Below, piece by piece: positions 21,461-31,081 of a stretch of DNA of 64,000 nt. The DNA is from Betaproteobacteria bacterium. GTDB lineage: Bacteria > Pseudomonadota > Gammaproteobacteria > Burkholderiales > SG8-41. The translations under genes were made by a program, and so were the position numbers. The stretch covers positions 42,019 through 106,018 of the forward strand of contig CANKUB010000003.1 of the NCBI GenBank assembly GCA_947486575.1. The letters run 5' to 3'. Position 1 is the stretch's first letter. Every line of letters starts with the position of its first letter. The notes beneath the pieces were generated by a model. That model had not been told where the DNA came from, ran no database searches, and worked only from the letters and a program-made list of their open reading frames with translations.

Positions 21461-21901
21461 CTAGCGCTTTTTCTTCTTCTCCGCTTTGAACTCCGCCTCC
21501 AGTTCCGGCAACGCCGTCTTCATCACATGAAACGCGTCCAGCGATGCCGGCCCGCCGCAGTACAAAAACGAGTGCAGACACATTTCGCTTAACTCGGTTT
21601 TACTGATGCCATTGCGCAGCGCGCCGCGCAAGTGAACCTTGATTTCGTTCGGGCGATTGAGGGCGATGCACTGTGCCAAAGTGATGAGGCTGCGGTCGCG
21701 CAGTGACAGGCCTTTGCGGGGCCACACGCTGCCCCAGGCAAATTCAGTGGCAATTTCCTGGAACGGCATGCTGAATTCGTCGGCGTTTTTGAAGGCGCGC
21801 TTGACGTACTCGGCACCCAGTACTTTGCTGCGGGTGGCGATGCCGGCTTTGAAGGCTTTGCTGCGCACTACTGGCTTGGTTGGTTTTTTCATCGCGCTCA
21901 C
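21461..21901 (-). CDS. Carboxymuconolactone decarboxylase family protein
   Basis: EFAWGSVWPRKGLSLRDRSLITLAQCIALNRPNEIKVHLRGALRNGISKTELSEMCLHSFLYCGGP. Confidence 0.9.
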   Translation of the reverse strand: MSAMKKPTKPVVRSKAFKAGIATRSKVLGAEYVKRAFKNADEFSMPFQEIATEFAWGSVWPRKGLSLRDRSLITLAQCIALNRPNEIKVHLRGALRNGISKTELSEMCLHSFLYCGGPASLDAFHVMKTALPELEAEFKAEKKKKR

Positions 21902-22701
21902 GCCTTGGCTCTGGCCACGGAATTACGCAGCACGCCGATGTCGTCCTGAATCACGTCGCACACCATGCCGTCTTCGAGATCGGGAATGGTGGCGTTATCC
22001 ACGCCCAGCCACAGTACGTCGCCCGGCCACAGGGTGGTGTATTGGGTGATTTTGGCGATGTAGTGTTGTGCCGAGAAAATCATCTTGTCGGTGGTGTAGC
22101 TGGAGACTTCCTTGCCGTCGAGATTGACCTTGATGGTGAGCGCCAGCGGGTCGAGGCCTGTGGTGATGAACGGGCCCATGGGTTTCCAGTTGTCGCAGTT
22201 CTTTGCGCGCCAAAGCGTGCGATCGGAGCCCTGCCAGCCACGGTCGCTGACGTCGTTGCCGAGGGTGTAACCCAGAATGCACGACAACGCATTTTGTTCG
22301 GTGAGGTTCTTGGCCTTTTTGCCGACGACGGCAACCAGCTCGCCCTCATACTGAATAGGGCCCGGCGCGTCGGCCGGAATGACGATGGTGTCACCCGTGG
22401 CGCACAGCGCGCTGGGCGAGCGGTAGCCGATGTCGGCTTTGGCGGGCGGCTTGGTGTTGGTGCCTTTGCGCTTGTTGCCCCACTCGATGTGCGCGAGGTA
22501 GTTGATGCCGGCGCAGTAAAAATTAGATGGGGTGCACGGCACCATGGTTTTCAGCGACGACAGCGCGTGCTTTTTGCTGGTGGTCTTGTAGTTGTCGAAA
22601 ATGGAGCCGTCAAGTTCAACCACTTGATCGCCTTCGACGATGCCGAAGAAAACTTTTCCCTGATGTTCGAAGCGTCCGAATTTCATGTGCTTTCCTTTCA
22701 T
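21898..22701 (-). CDS. Fumarylacetoacetate hydrolase family protein
   Basis: YEGELVAVVGKKAKNLTEQNALSCILGYTLGNDVSDR. Confidence 0.9.
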   Translation of the reverse strand: MKGKHMKFGRFEHQGKVFFGIVEGDQVVELDGSIFDNYKTTSKKHALSSLKTMVPCTPSNFYCAGINYLAHIEWGNKRKGTNTKPPAKADIGYRSPSALCATGDTIVIPADAPGPIQYEGELVAVVGKKAKNLTEQNALSCILGYTLGNDVSDRGWQGSDRTLWRAKNCDNWKPMGPFITTGLDPLALTIKVNLDGKEVSSYTTDKMIFSAQHYIAKITQYTTLWPGDVLWLGVDNATIPDLEDGMVCDVIQDDIGVLRNSVARAKA

Positions 22702-22702
22702 T

Positions 22703-22728
22703 GTAAATTATTGTTTATTAACGACTTT
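22703..22728 (-). repeat. AT-rich dispersed element over a Bug stop codon
   Basis: rc: aaagtcgttaataaacaataatttac. Confidence 0.6.
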
Positions 22729-23704
22729 GTGGCTTTTGCGATTTGGCGAGTTTTATCCACTTATCGATATCGGTGCGGATGATGGCTGCGAACTGCTCCG
22801 GTGTGTTGCCAATAATGTCGAGGCTCAGATCGGTGAGCGATTGCCGCACATCGGGCGCCTTAAGTGTTTGAACGACGCCGCCGTGCAGTTTGGTGAGTAC
22901 AGGTTTGGGCAGGTTCGCAGGCGCAACCAGGCCGTACCAGATGGTGACGTCGAACCCTGGCACACCAGATTCCGCAATCGTGGGTACATCGGGCAGCAGC
23001 GAGGATCGCGTCAGCGTTGAAATACCCAACACCCGCAGCCGGCCGCTTTTCACATGTGGCATGGATTGCGCAAAACCCGCGAACGCCATGTTCACCTGAC
23101 CGGCGATAAGGTCAGTGATGCCCACGACGCCTTTGTAGGGAATCATCAGAATATTCACATCCGCCATGCTGTTGAATAATTCGGCGGTGACCTGAATGGC
23201 GCTGCCCGGCCCCGCAGTAGCGCTGGTGAGATGGCCGGGTTTGGCTTTCGCCAGTGCGATCAGTTCCTTGATGGATTTTGCCTCGACACTGGGATGTGTC
23301 ACCAGAATGTAGGGCGAAGCGACGGCCAAGGTCACCGGCGTGAAATCGCGCTTCGGGTCGTAAGGCAGCTTGGTCGTGCTGCTGGGTTGCATCGAAAACG
23401 TGGACGAAATAAAAATCAGCGTGTGCCCATCGGGCGCGGCACGCGCGGTCAGTTCAACCGCAAGCATCCCCGCAGCGCCTGCACGGTTGTCCACCACGAA
23501 TTGCTGGCCCCAGGCATCGGTGAGCTTTTTGCTGATGATGCGTGCTACCACGTCGCTGGTGCCGCCGGCGGTAAATCCAACCAGCATGCGTACCGGGCGC
23601 GTGGGGTACGACACATCGGCCGAGAGAGCCGCACCGGAAGCAAGCGCCATGCACGCCAGAAGGCCGCGCGCGAGGGCTGAGTGAACTTTGGCGAGTTGCA
23701 GCAT
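22718..23704 (-). CDS. Bug/TctC-family solute-binding protein
   Basis: YPTRPVRMLVGFTAGGTSDVVAR, VDNRAGAAGMLAVE. Confidence 0.92.
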   Translation of the reverse strand: MLQLAKVHSALARGLLACMALASGAALSADVSYPTRPVRMLVGFTAGGTSDVVARIISKKLTDAWGQQFVVDNRAGAAGMLAVELTARAAPDGHTLIFISSTFSMQPSSTTKLPYDPKRDFTPVTLAVASPYILVTHPSVEAKSIKELIALAKAKPGHLTSATAGPGSAIQVTAELFNSMADVNILMIPYKGVVGITDLIAGQVNMAFAGFAQSMPHVKSGRLRVLGISTLTRSSLLPDVPTIAESGVPGFDVTIWYGLVAPANLPKPVLTKLHGGVVQTLKAPDVRQSLTDLSLDIIGNTPEQFAAIIRTDIDKWIKLAKSQKPQSR

Positions 23705-23781
23705 GTGGAGTTAGGCAGTGGCGGTGGTGTCTCAATGGCAGTATAACCGAGCCGAATCGCCATCGCGGTGCATGATGGCAG

Positions 23782-24819
23782 TTGTATGCACCAGTATGGA
23801 GGGCTACGATACTGGCGTTATTCAGGGGAACCACGATGCGAACAAAGCATTGCTTGAACGTTCTAAATGTTCTACGAGCTTTTTGGATGGCGCTGCTGGC
23901 TGCGTCAGCGCCCGTGCTGGCACAGGACTATCCGGCGCGCGCCATAAGGGTTGTGCTGCCGTTCGCACCCGGTGGCGGCACGGACATTCTGGCACGCGTG
24001 TTGTCGCAGCGCCTGCAGGAATCGTTCGGGCAAACGGTGCTGGTCGACAATCGCGCGGGTGCGGGCGGCAATATCGGCGCGGAAATTGTTACCAAAAGTG
24101 CGCCAGATGGTTACGCGCTGTTGTTCACGACATCCGCACTCGCGGCGAATGTAACCTTGTATCCCAAGCTCTCGTTTGACCCGCGCCGCGATTTGATCGC
24201 CGTATCGCAATTGGGCTCAGTGCCTGCGCTATTAACGGTGCATCCGTCGGTGCCAGTGAAGAGCGTCAAGGATTTGGTGGCGTTATCAAAGGCGACCAAA
24301 GGCGGGTTGAACTTTGGTTCGAACGGTACGGGCACTTCCAGCCATCTGGCAGGCGCGATGTTTCAGCAGGTAACGGGCGCGGCGATGACACACATTCCCT
24401 ACAAGGGCGCAGCACCTGCCGTGAATGCGTTGATTGGCGGTGAAACTGAAATGGCGTTTCCCGGCGTGAACAGTGCTGCGCCGTTTCTGCGTGCCGGAAA
24501 AGTGCGCGGCATTGCGGTTACCACCAAAGCGCGCTCGTCAGCGTTACCGGATGTGCCGACGCTGGATTCAATCTACCCGGGCTTTGAACTCGCCAATTGG
24601 TTCATCTTGTTTACACCTACTGCGACACCAGCAGCCATTGTTACGCGGCTGCATGGCGAATCCATCAAGGCCATGCAACATCCTGATATGAAATCGTTCA
24701 TGGCGCGTGAAGGCGCTGATCCGGTAGGCAGCACGCCCGCTGAGGCGGCCGCTTTTGTCGCGCGCGAGGTAGAAAAGCTCGGCAAGATCATCAAAGTCGC
24801 AGGTGTGAAGGCGGAGTAA
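23782..24819 (+). CDS. Bug/TctC-family solute-binding protein (start may be further in, e.g. 23836)
   Basis: YPARAIRVVLPFAPGGGTDILAR, VDNRAGAGGNIGAE. Confidence 0.9.
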   Translation: MYAPVWRATILALFRGTTMRTKHCLNVLNVLRAFWMALLAASAPVLAQDYPARAIRVVLPFAPGGGTDILARVLSQRLQESFGQTVLVDNRAGAGGNIGAEIVTKSAPDGYALLFTTSALAANVTLYPKLSFDPRRDLIAVSQLGSVPALLTVHPSVPVKSVKDLVALSKATKGGLNFGSNGTGTSSHLAGAMFQQVTGAAMTHIPYKGAAPAVNALIGGETEMAFPGVNSAAPFLRAGKVRGIAVTTKARSSALPDVPTLDSIYPGFELANWFILFTPTATPAAIVTRLHGESIKAMQHPDMKSFMAREGADPVGSTPAEAAAFVAREVEKLGKIIKVAGVKAE

Positions 24820-24820
24820 C

Positions 24821-24854
24821 GATATTGAAAATACCTATAAAAACAATATGTTAT
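24821..24854 (+). repeat. AT-rich dispersed element over a Bug start codon
   Basis: gatattgaaaatacctataaaaacaatatgttat. Confidence 0.7.
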
Positions 24855-25802
24855 ATCTCAATAAGTTTAGCGCTTATCAATGGCGTGGCGCAGTCGCAAA
24901 CTGTGCAGCCTTATCCCACGAAATCGATGCGCATCATCGTTGCGTCCGTGGCCGGCGGCGGCAGTGATTTCATTGCACGGCTGCTCGCGCAAAAGCTGGG
25001 TGAGGCATTGGGACAACAGGTGATTGTCGAGAACCGGCCCGGCGCGGGCAGCACGCTGGGCTTCGAGACGGGTATTCGCGCAGCGCCCGACGGCTACACG
25101 CTGAACATCATTACGCCGAGCTACGCGGTCAATCCCAGTTTGTACCCGCTGAAATACGATCCACTGAATGATTTCACGCCGGTAATTCCTGTGGCGCGCG
25201 GCCCGCTGGTGGTCTCGGTGCATCCGTCATTGCCAGTGAAGACGCTGCGCGACTTGATCACACTGGCAAAGGCGCGCCCCGGACAAATCGCCTATGGTTC
25301 CGCCGGGCAGGGCACGATTGTGCATCTGGCGAATGCCTTGTTCCTGCACCAGGCGGGTATCAGCATGGTTCACGTGCCGTACAAAGGCGGTTCAGTCGCC
25401 ATGACGGATCTGATCGCCGGACAGATTTCGCTGGTGTTTGCCACGCCGCAGGTTGGTCTGGCGCAGGTAAAGGCCGGCCGCATCCGCGCGCTGGCCGTTA
25501 CGACTGCCACGCGGATCGCCGCTGAACCCAATATTCCGACCATCGCCGAAGCTGGCGTGCCGGGCTACGACGTCAGCAACTGGCATGGTTTGATCGGACC
25601 CAAAGGCTTGCCGCGTCCCGTAGTGGAGCGCCTCAACAGTGAAGTCGGCAAAATCATCCGCGGCAAAGAGATGGAGGAGCGCTTGCGCGCTGACGGCGTA
25701 TCGCCCACCGGCGGCACGCCCGAAGCGCTGTATGAACAAATCCGTCGCGAGATTCCGCTGTGGCGAGATGCGGTAAAGGCTGCGGACGTCAAAATCCAGT
25801 AA
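24825..25802 (+). CDS. Bug/TctC-family solute-binding protein
   Basis: YPTKSMRIIVASVAGGGSDFIAR, VENRPGAGSTLGFE; TTG start in the ORF track. Confidence 0.9.
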   Translation: MKIPIKTICYISISLALINGVAQSQTVQPYPTKSMRIIVASVAGGGSDFIARLLAQKLGEALGQQVIVENRPGAGSTLGFETGIRAAPDGYTLNIITPSYAVNPSLYPLKYDPLNDFTPVIPVARGPLVVSVHPSLPVKTLRDLITLAKARPGQIAYGSAGQGTIVHLANALFLHQAGISMVHVPYKGGSVAMTDLIAGQISLVFATPQVGLAQVKAGRIRALAVTTATRIAAEPNIPTIAEAGVPGYDVSNWHGLIGPKGLPRPVVERLNSEVGKIIRGKEMEERLRADGVSPTGGTPEALYEQIRREIPLWRDAVKAADVKIQ

Positions 25803-25831
25803 AAATTATTTCAATAAAAACAATTGCTTAC
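25801..25831 (+). repeat. AT-rich dispersed element between Bug and MFS genes
   Basis: aaaaattatttcaataaaaacaattgcttac. Confidence 0.75.
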
Positions 25832-25838
25832 ACAATGA

Positions 25839-27110
25839 TTGCTGCAGGTTGTCCGAATGAGTGAATCCGCCCCCCGGCGCTCTGCGCTCGCGCCCTTTGC
25901 CGTGCGCAGCTTCCGTTTTCAGTGGCCTGCGGATCTCGTGACGTCGTGGGCGCTGGAGATGGAGAACATCATCCTGGCGTGGTACATCCTCGTCGAAACC
26001 CGCTCGGTGGTGATGCTGACCTTGTTCGGCTCGCTGCAATACCTGGGCACGCTGCTAGCGCCGGTGCTGGGTGTTACCGGGCAACGTATCGGCAACAAAA
26101 AAACCTATTGTGGCTTGCGGCTTGCCTATACCTCGCTCGCATCCATCACCATGGTTCTTGCGGTGACTGGCGTATTGATTCCGCTGCACATAATGATCAT
26201 CGCTTCTCTGATGGGGCTGGTGCGGCCAGCCGATCTGGTGCTGCGTTATGCGTTGGTAGGCGAAACCATGCCTGCGGCAGGCATCATCGGCGCGACCAGC
26301 GTTTCGCGCACCACGCAGGATTCCGCACGCGTGATGGGGGCGTTGACCGGTGCAGCGCTGGCGGCGTGGCTGGGCATGGCAAAAACCTACATGGTGATCG
26401 TCACGTTTTACTTCTGCGCACTGATGCTCAGCCTGCAGGTGGCGAGCAAGCCGGTGTCGCAAGCCGCGAAGGATGCGCGCCCCGCCTCGGCTCTAAGTGA
26501 TCTGCGTGAGGGGTTTGTCTATGTGTGGGGCACACCCCATCTGCTGGCTGCCATGGCGATTGCGTTTCTGGTCAACGTATCGGCCTTTCCGCTGACCAAT
26601 AGTCTGCTGCCGTATGTCGCAAAGGATGTTTATCACACAGACCAGCGCGGGCTCAGTTACCTGGCCGCGAGTTTTGCATTTGGCGCGTTGATGGGCTCAA
26701 TCATTCTCTCGCGCATAGGCTACCGATTGCCGCCTGCGCGCATGATGCTGGTGTTTTGCGCCATCTGGTATTCCATGACCCTGCTGTTCGCGCAAATGCC
26801 GGGATTTGCGGCGGGCATACCGATGATCATGCTGGCGGGCTGCGCGCAAAGCATGAGCATGGTGCCGCTGTCGGCGATGCTGCTGCGTACCACGCGCGAA
26901 GGCTTTCGCGGCCACGTCATGGGTACACGCACGCTGATGATTTACGGCGTGCCGATAGGCTTGATGATTGCCGGGCCGCTGATCGCGAACTATGGCTACC
27001 GCGCGACCGCCACGCTGTATTGCCTGTCAGGGCTGATTTGCACCGCCCTGATCGGCTGGTATTGGCGTGAGCACATCTGGCGCGCGGATGCACCCGGCAA
27101 TCGGCGCTGA
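25839..27110 (+). CDS. MFS transporter
   Basis: Multiple TM helices, MFS-like layout. Confidence 0.82.
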   Translation: MLQVVRMSESAPRRSALAPFAVRSFRFQWPADLVTSWALEMENIILAWYILVETRSVVMLTLFGSLQYLGTLLAPVLGVTGQRIGNKKTYCGLRLAYTSLASITMVLAVTGVLIPLHIMIIASLMGLVRPADLVLRYALVGETMPAAGIIGATSVSRTTQDSARVMGALTGAALAAWLGMAKTYMVIVTFYFCALMLSLQVASKPVSQAAKDARPASALSDLREGFVYVWGTPHLLAAMAIAFLVNVSAFPLTNSLLPYVAKDVYHTDQRGLSYLAASFAFGALMGSIILSRIGYRLPPARMMLVFCAIWYSMTLLFAQMPGFAAGIPMIMLAGCAQSMSMVPLSAMLLRTTREGFRGHVMGTRTLMIYGVPIGLMIAGPLIANYGYRATATLYCLSGLICTALIGWYWREHIWRADAPGNRR

Positions 27111-27154
27111 TTACACTGGCGTATGATGCGGGTTCAATTTTTCAGGAGACGATC

Positions 27155-27964
27155 ATGAGTTTTGTCGAAATCGAACGGGGCGATGGCATCATGGTGGTGC
27201 GGTTGAACCGCCCGGAGCGCATGAATTCGCTGGGCACCGAACTGCGCAATCTGCTGGCGGATGCCTGGTGCGAGTTTCGCGACAGCAAAGACCTGGAAGT
27301 GGCGATATTTACGGGCACGGGCCGCGCATTTTGCGCAGGCGAGGACATGAAGGAGTCTGTCGAGAAAGGCCGCGTGGGTTCCTCGGCCGAGTCCGCCGCA
27401 CGGGAAAATCCCTACAACGATGGCACGCTCGATAAGCCGGTGATTGTCGCGATTAACGGTTTTGCCATGGGCGGCGGCTTCATGCTCACCGAGCGCGCGG
27501 ATTTTCGCGTATCGGTGCGTGGCGCGACGTTTGAATCGTCCGAAGCCAAACGCTGGCTGCTGGGCGGGCATAGCCACGGCATCGTCAACAACCTGCCGCA
27601 TGCTATCGCCACGGAAATTGCCTTTGCCTTTAGATTTACGGCTGAGCGTCTGTATGAACTGGGCTATCTGAACCGCCTAGTGGATGCCGATCAACTGATG
27701 CCCGCTGCACGCGAAATGGCCGATCACCTGCTGAGTTTGCCGCCAGCGTCGCGTGTGAACACGCTGCACATGACGCGCGCCATGCGCGGAAGCGTGTCCG
27801 ATGAGCTTGAGGCCTATGCCAAGCTGCTGCATCAGCACGGTGCGTTGTCGGACCGCGTGGAATCGCGCAAGGCGTTTGCGGAAAAGCGCAAGCCAAATTG
27901 GAAGGGCTGGGATAACCCGGGTGATCGCGAACGCACGCCAAAATTTCGGCCAGCAGCAAAGTAA
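27155..27964 (+). CDS. Enoyl-CoA hydratase/isomerase family protein
   Basis: VVRLNRPERMNSLGTEL, FTGTGRAFCAGEDMKE, AINGFAMGGGFML. Confidence 0.92.
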   Translation: MSFVEIERGDGIMVVRLNRPERMNSLGTELRNLLADAWCEFRDSKDLEVAIFTGTGRAFCAGEDMKESVEKGRVGSSAESAARENPYNDGTLDKPVIVAINGFAMGGGFMLTERADFRVSVRGATFESSEAKRWLLGGHSHGIVNNLPHAIATEIAFAFRFTAERLYELGYLNRLVDADQLMPAAREMADHLLSLPPASRVNTLHMTRAMRGSVSDELEAYAKLLHQHGALSDRVESRKAFAEKRKPNWKGWDNPGDRERTPKFRPAAK

Positions 27965-27984
27965 TAGGGGCGAATACCCTCCAA

Positions 27985-28012
27985 TGTCATTCCCGTTTTC
28001 GCGGGAATGACA
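27985..28012. repeat. Short palindrome TGTCATTCCCG-ttttcg-CGGGAATGACA
   Basis: 11-bp perfect inverted repeat; resembles common GTCATTCCCGC-type dispersed repeats. Confidence 0.75.
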
Positions 28013-28068
28013 GGATTCGTTTTCAAGCGGCATGAAATCCGGATGAATATTAATTTGGGAAACTAAAA

Positions 28069-28860
28069 ATGTACAAAGCCATCACCTGGGAAGTTCGCGA
28101 ACACACTGGCATCCTCACCCTCAACCGGCCAGACCGGCTCAATGCCCTCGACTACACCATGCGCGAGGAAATCGCAGAGGTGGTGCGCAAGGCCGAGTAT
28201 GACCCGGACGTGTGGACGATCATCGTCACCGGCACGGGCCGCGGTTTCTGCTCTGGCGCGGATTTGAAGGCGCGCGCCGAAGCCGAAAACACCGGTGGCG
28301 GCAACAGCATATTGACTCAGCCGATGTTTGACGCGGGCCACTACTATCCGATAGCGTTCGGCGAATTATCCAAGCCGGTGATCGCGGCGATCAACGGCGT
28401 CACGCGCGGCGCAGGCAACAACATGGCTTTTGCGGCGGATTTTCGCATCGCCAGCGATAAGGCTAATTTCGGCTGCAATTTTGTCGAACGCGGTTTGATG
28501 GCGGAGGCGTCGGCATACTACCTGCCGCGACTGGTGGGCATGGCGATTGCCACCGAGATTTGCATGCTCGGGGAACCGTTCGACGCAGCACAGGCTAAGG
28601 CATGGGGCGTGGTCAATAAAGTGGTGCCGCATGACAAGCTGATGGACGAAGCCATGGCGCTTGCGCGCAAGCTTAACAGCAAAGCACCGATTGCCGTGCG
28701 CATGACCAAGCAGGCGCTGCACCGCGCGCATGACATCAGTGCCGAGCAGTTTATTGACATGCAGAACACCATGAACACCAAACTGCGCTATACCGCCGAC
28801 GCAAAAGAAGCGCTGGCGGCGTTTATCGAGAAGCGGCCTGCGAAGTTCCAGAATAAGTAG
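28069..28860 (+). CDS. Enoyl-CoA hydratase family protein
   Basis: LTLNRPDRLNALDYTM, VTGTGRGFCSGADLKA, AINGVTRGAGNNMA. Confidence 0.92.
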   Translation: MYKAITWEVREHTGILTLNRPDRLNALDYTMREEIAEVVRKAEYDPDVWTIIVTGTGRGFCSGADLKARAEAENTGGGNSILTQPMFDAGHYYPIAFGELSKPVIAAINGVTRGAGNNMAFAADFRIASDKANFGCNFVERGLMAEASAYYLPRLVGMAIATEICMLGEPFDAAQAKAWGVVNKVVPHDKLMDEAMALARKLNSKAPIAVRMTKQALHRAHDISAEQFIDMQNTMNTKLRYTADAKEALAAFIEKRPAKFQNK

Positions 28861-28901
28861 CGCGTTTTACTCGTGTTGGCGTGACAAGGGGGGGCGGACA
28901 G

Positions 28902-29702
28902 CTACCGCCCCTTAAACACCGGCTTGCGCTTCTCCATAAACGCCGTGCGCCCCTCGGTATAGTCTTCACTGCCAAAGCACTCATCAACCACGCGGTCACA
29001 CAGTGCAATATCACGAACGTGATCGTCTTTGGCGATTTCGCCGAGACAAACCTTCACCGCTTTCAGCGTCAGCGGGGCATTGCCGCCGATGGTGTTGATG
29101 TAGTTGGCGACATAAGCTTCCAGCTTGTCCACCGGCAGCACGCGATTCACAAGGCCCATGTCCTTGGCTTCCTGTGCGTCGAACTGGCGTGCGGTGTAAA
29201 AAATTTCAGCTGTGTTGGCGGGGCCAACAATATCGTTCAGCCGTTTCAGTGCATGGTATTTGTAGCCTACGCCGAGCTTGCCCGCCGGGACGCCGAAGCG
29301 TGAGTCATCGGCGCAAATACGCAGATCACACAGCAGCGCAGTGCCGAGCCCACCGCCCATGCAAAAGCCGCGAATCATGGCGATGGTGGGCTTGGTGCAT
29401 TCGAGCAATTTGTTGGCAATGGCACCGGACACTTTGTTGAACTCGGCAACCATCTGCGGATTGGCGCGCTTTTCTTTAAACTCGCTAATGTCAGCGCCCG
29501 ATACAAAGGCTTTGTCTCCCGCGCCTTTCAACACGATCACGCGAATCGCCGGATCCGCAATGAAGGCATCCAGCGCAATGTCGAGTCCGAGCCACATGTC
29601 GTAGGACATGGCGTTGCGCTTGGCCGGGTTGTTAAAAGTAATCCAGCCGGCAGCGCCGTCTTTGTGCGCCAGCAGTTTTTCTGTGTTGGTTGCGATATTC
29701 AT
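28902..29702 (-). CDS. Enoyl-CoA hydratase family protein
   Basis: ITFNNPAKRNAMSYDMW, LKGAGDKAFVSGADISEF, MIRGFCMGGGLG. Confidence 0.92.
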   Translation of the reverse strand: MNIATNTEKLLAHKDGAAGWITFNNPAKRNAMSYDMWLGLDIALDAFIADPAIRVIVLKGAGDKAFVSGADISEFKEKRANPQMVAEFNKVSGAIANKLLECTKPTIAMIRGFCMGGGLGTALLCDLRICADDSRFGVPAGKLGVGYKYHALKRLNDIVGPANTAEIFYTARQFDAQEAKDMGLVNRVLPVDKLEAYVANYINTIGGNAPLTLKAVKVCLGEIAKDDHVRDIALCDRVVDECFGSEDYTEGRTAFMEKRKPVFKGR

Positions 29703-29710
29703 GATTATCC

Positions 29711-29738
29711 TTAAATATGTTTAAATACAATAAGTTAC
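29711..29738 (+). repeat. AT-rich dispersed element between ECH and CaiB genes
   Basis: ttaaatatgtttaaatacaataagttac. Confidence 0.65.
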
Positions 29739-30937
29739 GAGTTTTCTGGTAGTAGGGCAATACCGTCGGCAATCCAGCTATCGATCTCCACGGCGCCATA
29801 GCCAAGTTCGGCCAGCACCTCCCGCGTGTGCTCGCCCTTGCGCGGCGTTTGCATGCGCACCGACAAATCGTGCTCGCCCATCTCCAGCGGCAAGCCGGGA
29901 ATGTTGGCACGCTTGCCATTGGTGAAATGCAGGTCGAGCATATGACCGCCTTGATTCAGATGCGGATCGTCAAACAAATCAGATGGCTTGGCGAGCGGCG
30001 CGAACGGGATGTTGAGGCGCTCCATCGCTTCCGCCATGTCGGCGTAGTTGCGCACCTTGATGATTTCATTGACGATGGGCGCGAGTCGGTCGTGCTGTGC
30101 TGCGCGCTGCGGATTGGTTTTCAGCGTCGGATCATTGAGCAATTCGTCGAGCGCGTATTCCTTGCAGAACGCGCGCCAGTGATTGTCGCTGGTGATGGCG
30201 ATAAAAATAGTTTTGCCGTCCGCAGTGGTGAAGGTTTCGTAAATGGCCCACGAACTCAATTTTTCCGGCATCGGCGGCGGTTCCTTGCCGGTAACGACTT
30301 GTCCGGTCATGTGCTGCGCCACCATGAAGGCGGTGGATTCAAACAGCGCGCTTTTCACCAGTTGCCCGCGCCCGGTGATTTCGCGTTCGCGTATCGCCGA
30401 GAGTATGCCGATGACGCCGAACATGCCGCCCATCAAGTCCACCACCGAAGCGCCCGCGCGCAATGGCCGACCGCTGGGGCCCGTCATGTAGGCGAGGCCG
30501 CCCATGAACTGCACCACTTCATCCAGCGCCGGGCGATGCTCGTAAGGCCCGCCGAGAAAGCCTTTCAATGCGCAATAAATTAGTCGCGGGTTTATTTTCG
30601 ACAGATCGTCGTAGCCGAGGCCGAGCCTGTCCATGGTGCCTGCCGCAAAATTTTCCACCAGCGCGTCGGCGGTGGTGACGAGCTTCAACACGATGGCCTT
30701 ACCTGCCGCCGATTTCAGATCGACACACAGGCTGCGCTTGTTGCGGTTATAGAGCGGGAACATGCCCGCGCCAAAGCCGTTGACGTGGCGGGTGCGCTCG
30801 CCTTCAGGCGGCTCGACTTTAATCACATCGGCGCCCAGGTCGGCGAACACCACCGAACACGACGGCCCCATCACGGTGTGACCCATTTCGATGATGCGGA
30901 TACCGGCAAGTGGCAGAGGGGCTTTGGATTCAGTCAT
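29735..30937 (-). CDS. CaiB/BaiF family CoA transferase
   Basis: LAGIRIIEMGHTVMGPSCSVVFADLGADVIKVEPPEGERTR. Confidence 0.93.
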   Translation of the reverse strand: MTESKAPLPLAGIRIIEMGHTVMGPSCSVVFADLGADVIKVEPPEGERTRHVNGFGAGMFPLYNRNKRSLCVDLKSAAGKAIVLKLVTTADALVENFAAGTMDRLGLGYDDLSKINPRLIYCALKGFLGGPYEHRPALDEVVQFMGGLAYMTGPSGRPLRAGASVVDLMGGMFGVIGILSAIREREITGRGQLVKSALFESTAFMVAQHMTGQVVTGKEPPPMPEKLSSWAIYETFTTADGKTIFIAITSDNHWRAFCKEYALDELLNDPTLKTNPQRAAQHDRLAPIVNEIIKVRNYADMAEAMERLNIPFAPLAKPSDLFDDPHLNQGGHMLDLHFTNGKRANIPGLPLEMGEHDLSVRMQTPRKGEHTREVLAELGYGAVEIDSWIADGIALLPENS

Positions 30938-31081
30938 GGCAGGTTGTTGGGTGGCAGATGGAGAGGCACGCCTTGAATTGTATGCGTTTCTCGTGCGCGC
31001 CGTTCATGCGATACGGTATAGTCGCGTGACGGAGTGTCGATGCTCATCCGTGACTAAAACTTTTTGTTAACAGGAGTAATC

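Noticed and set aside
29828-30583. 251-aa plus-strand ORF
   Set aside because: Antisense to the CaiB gene, shadow ORF.
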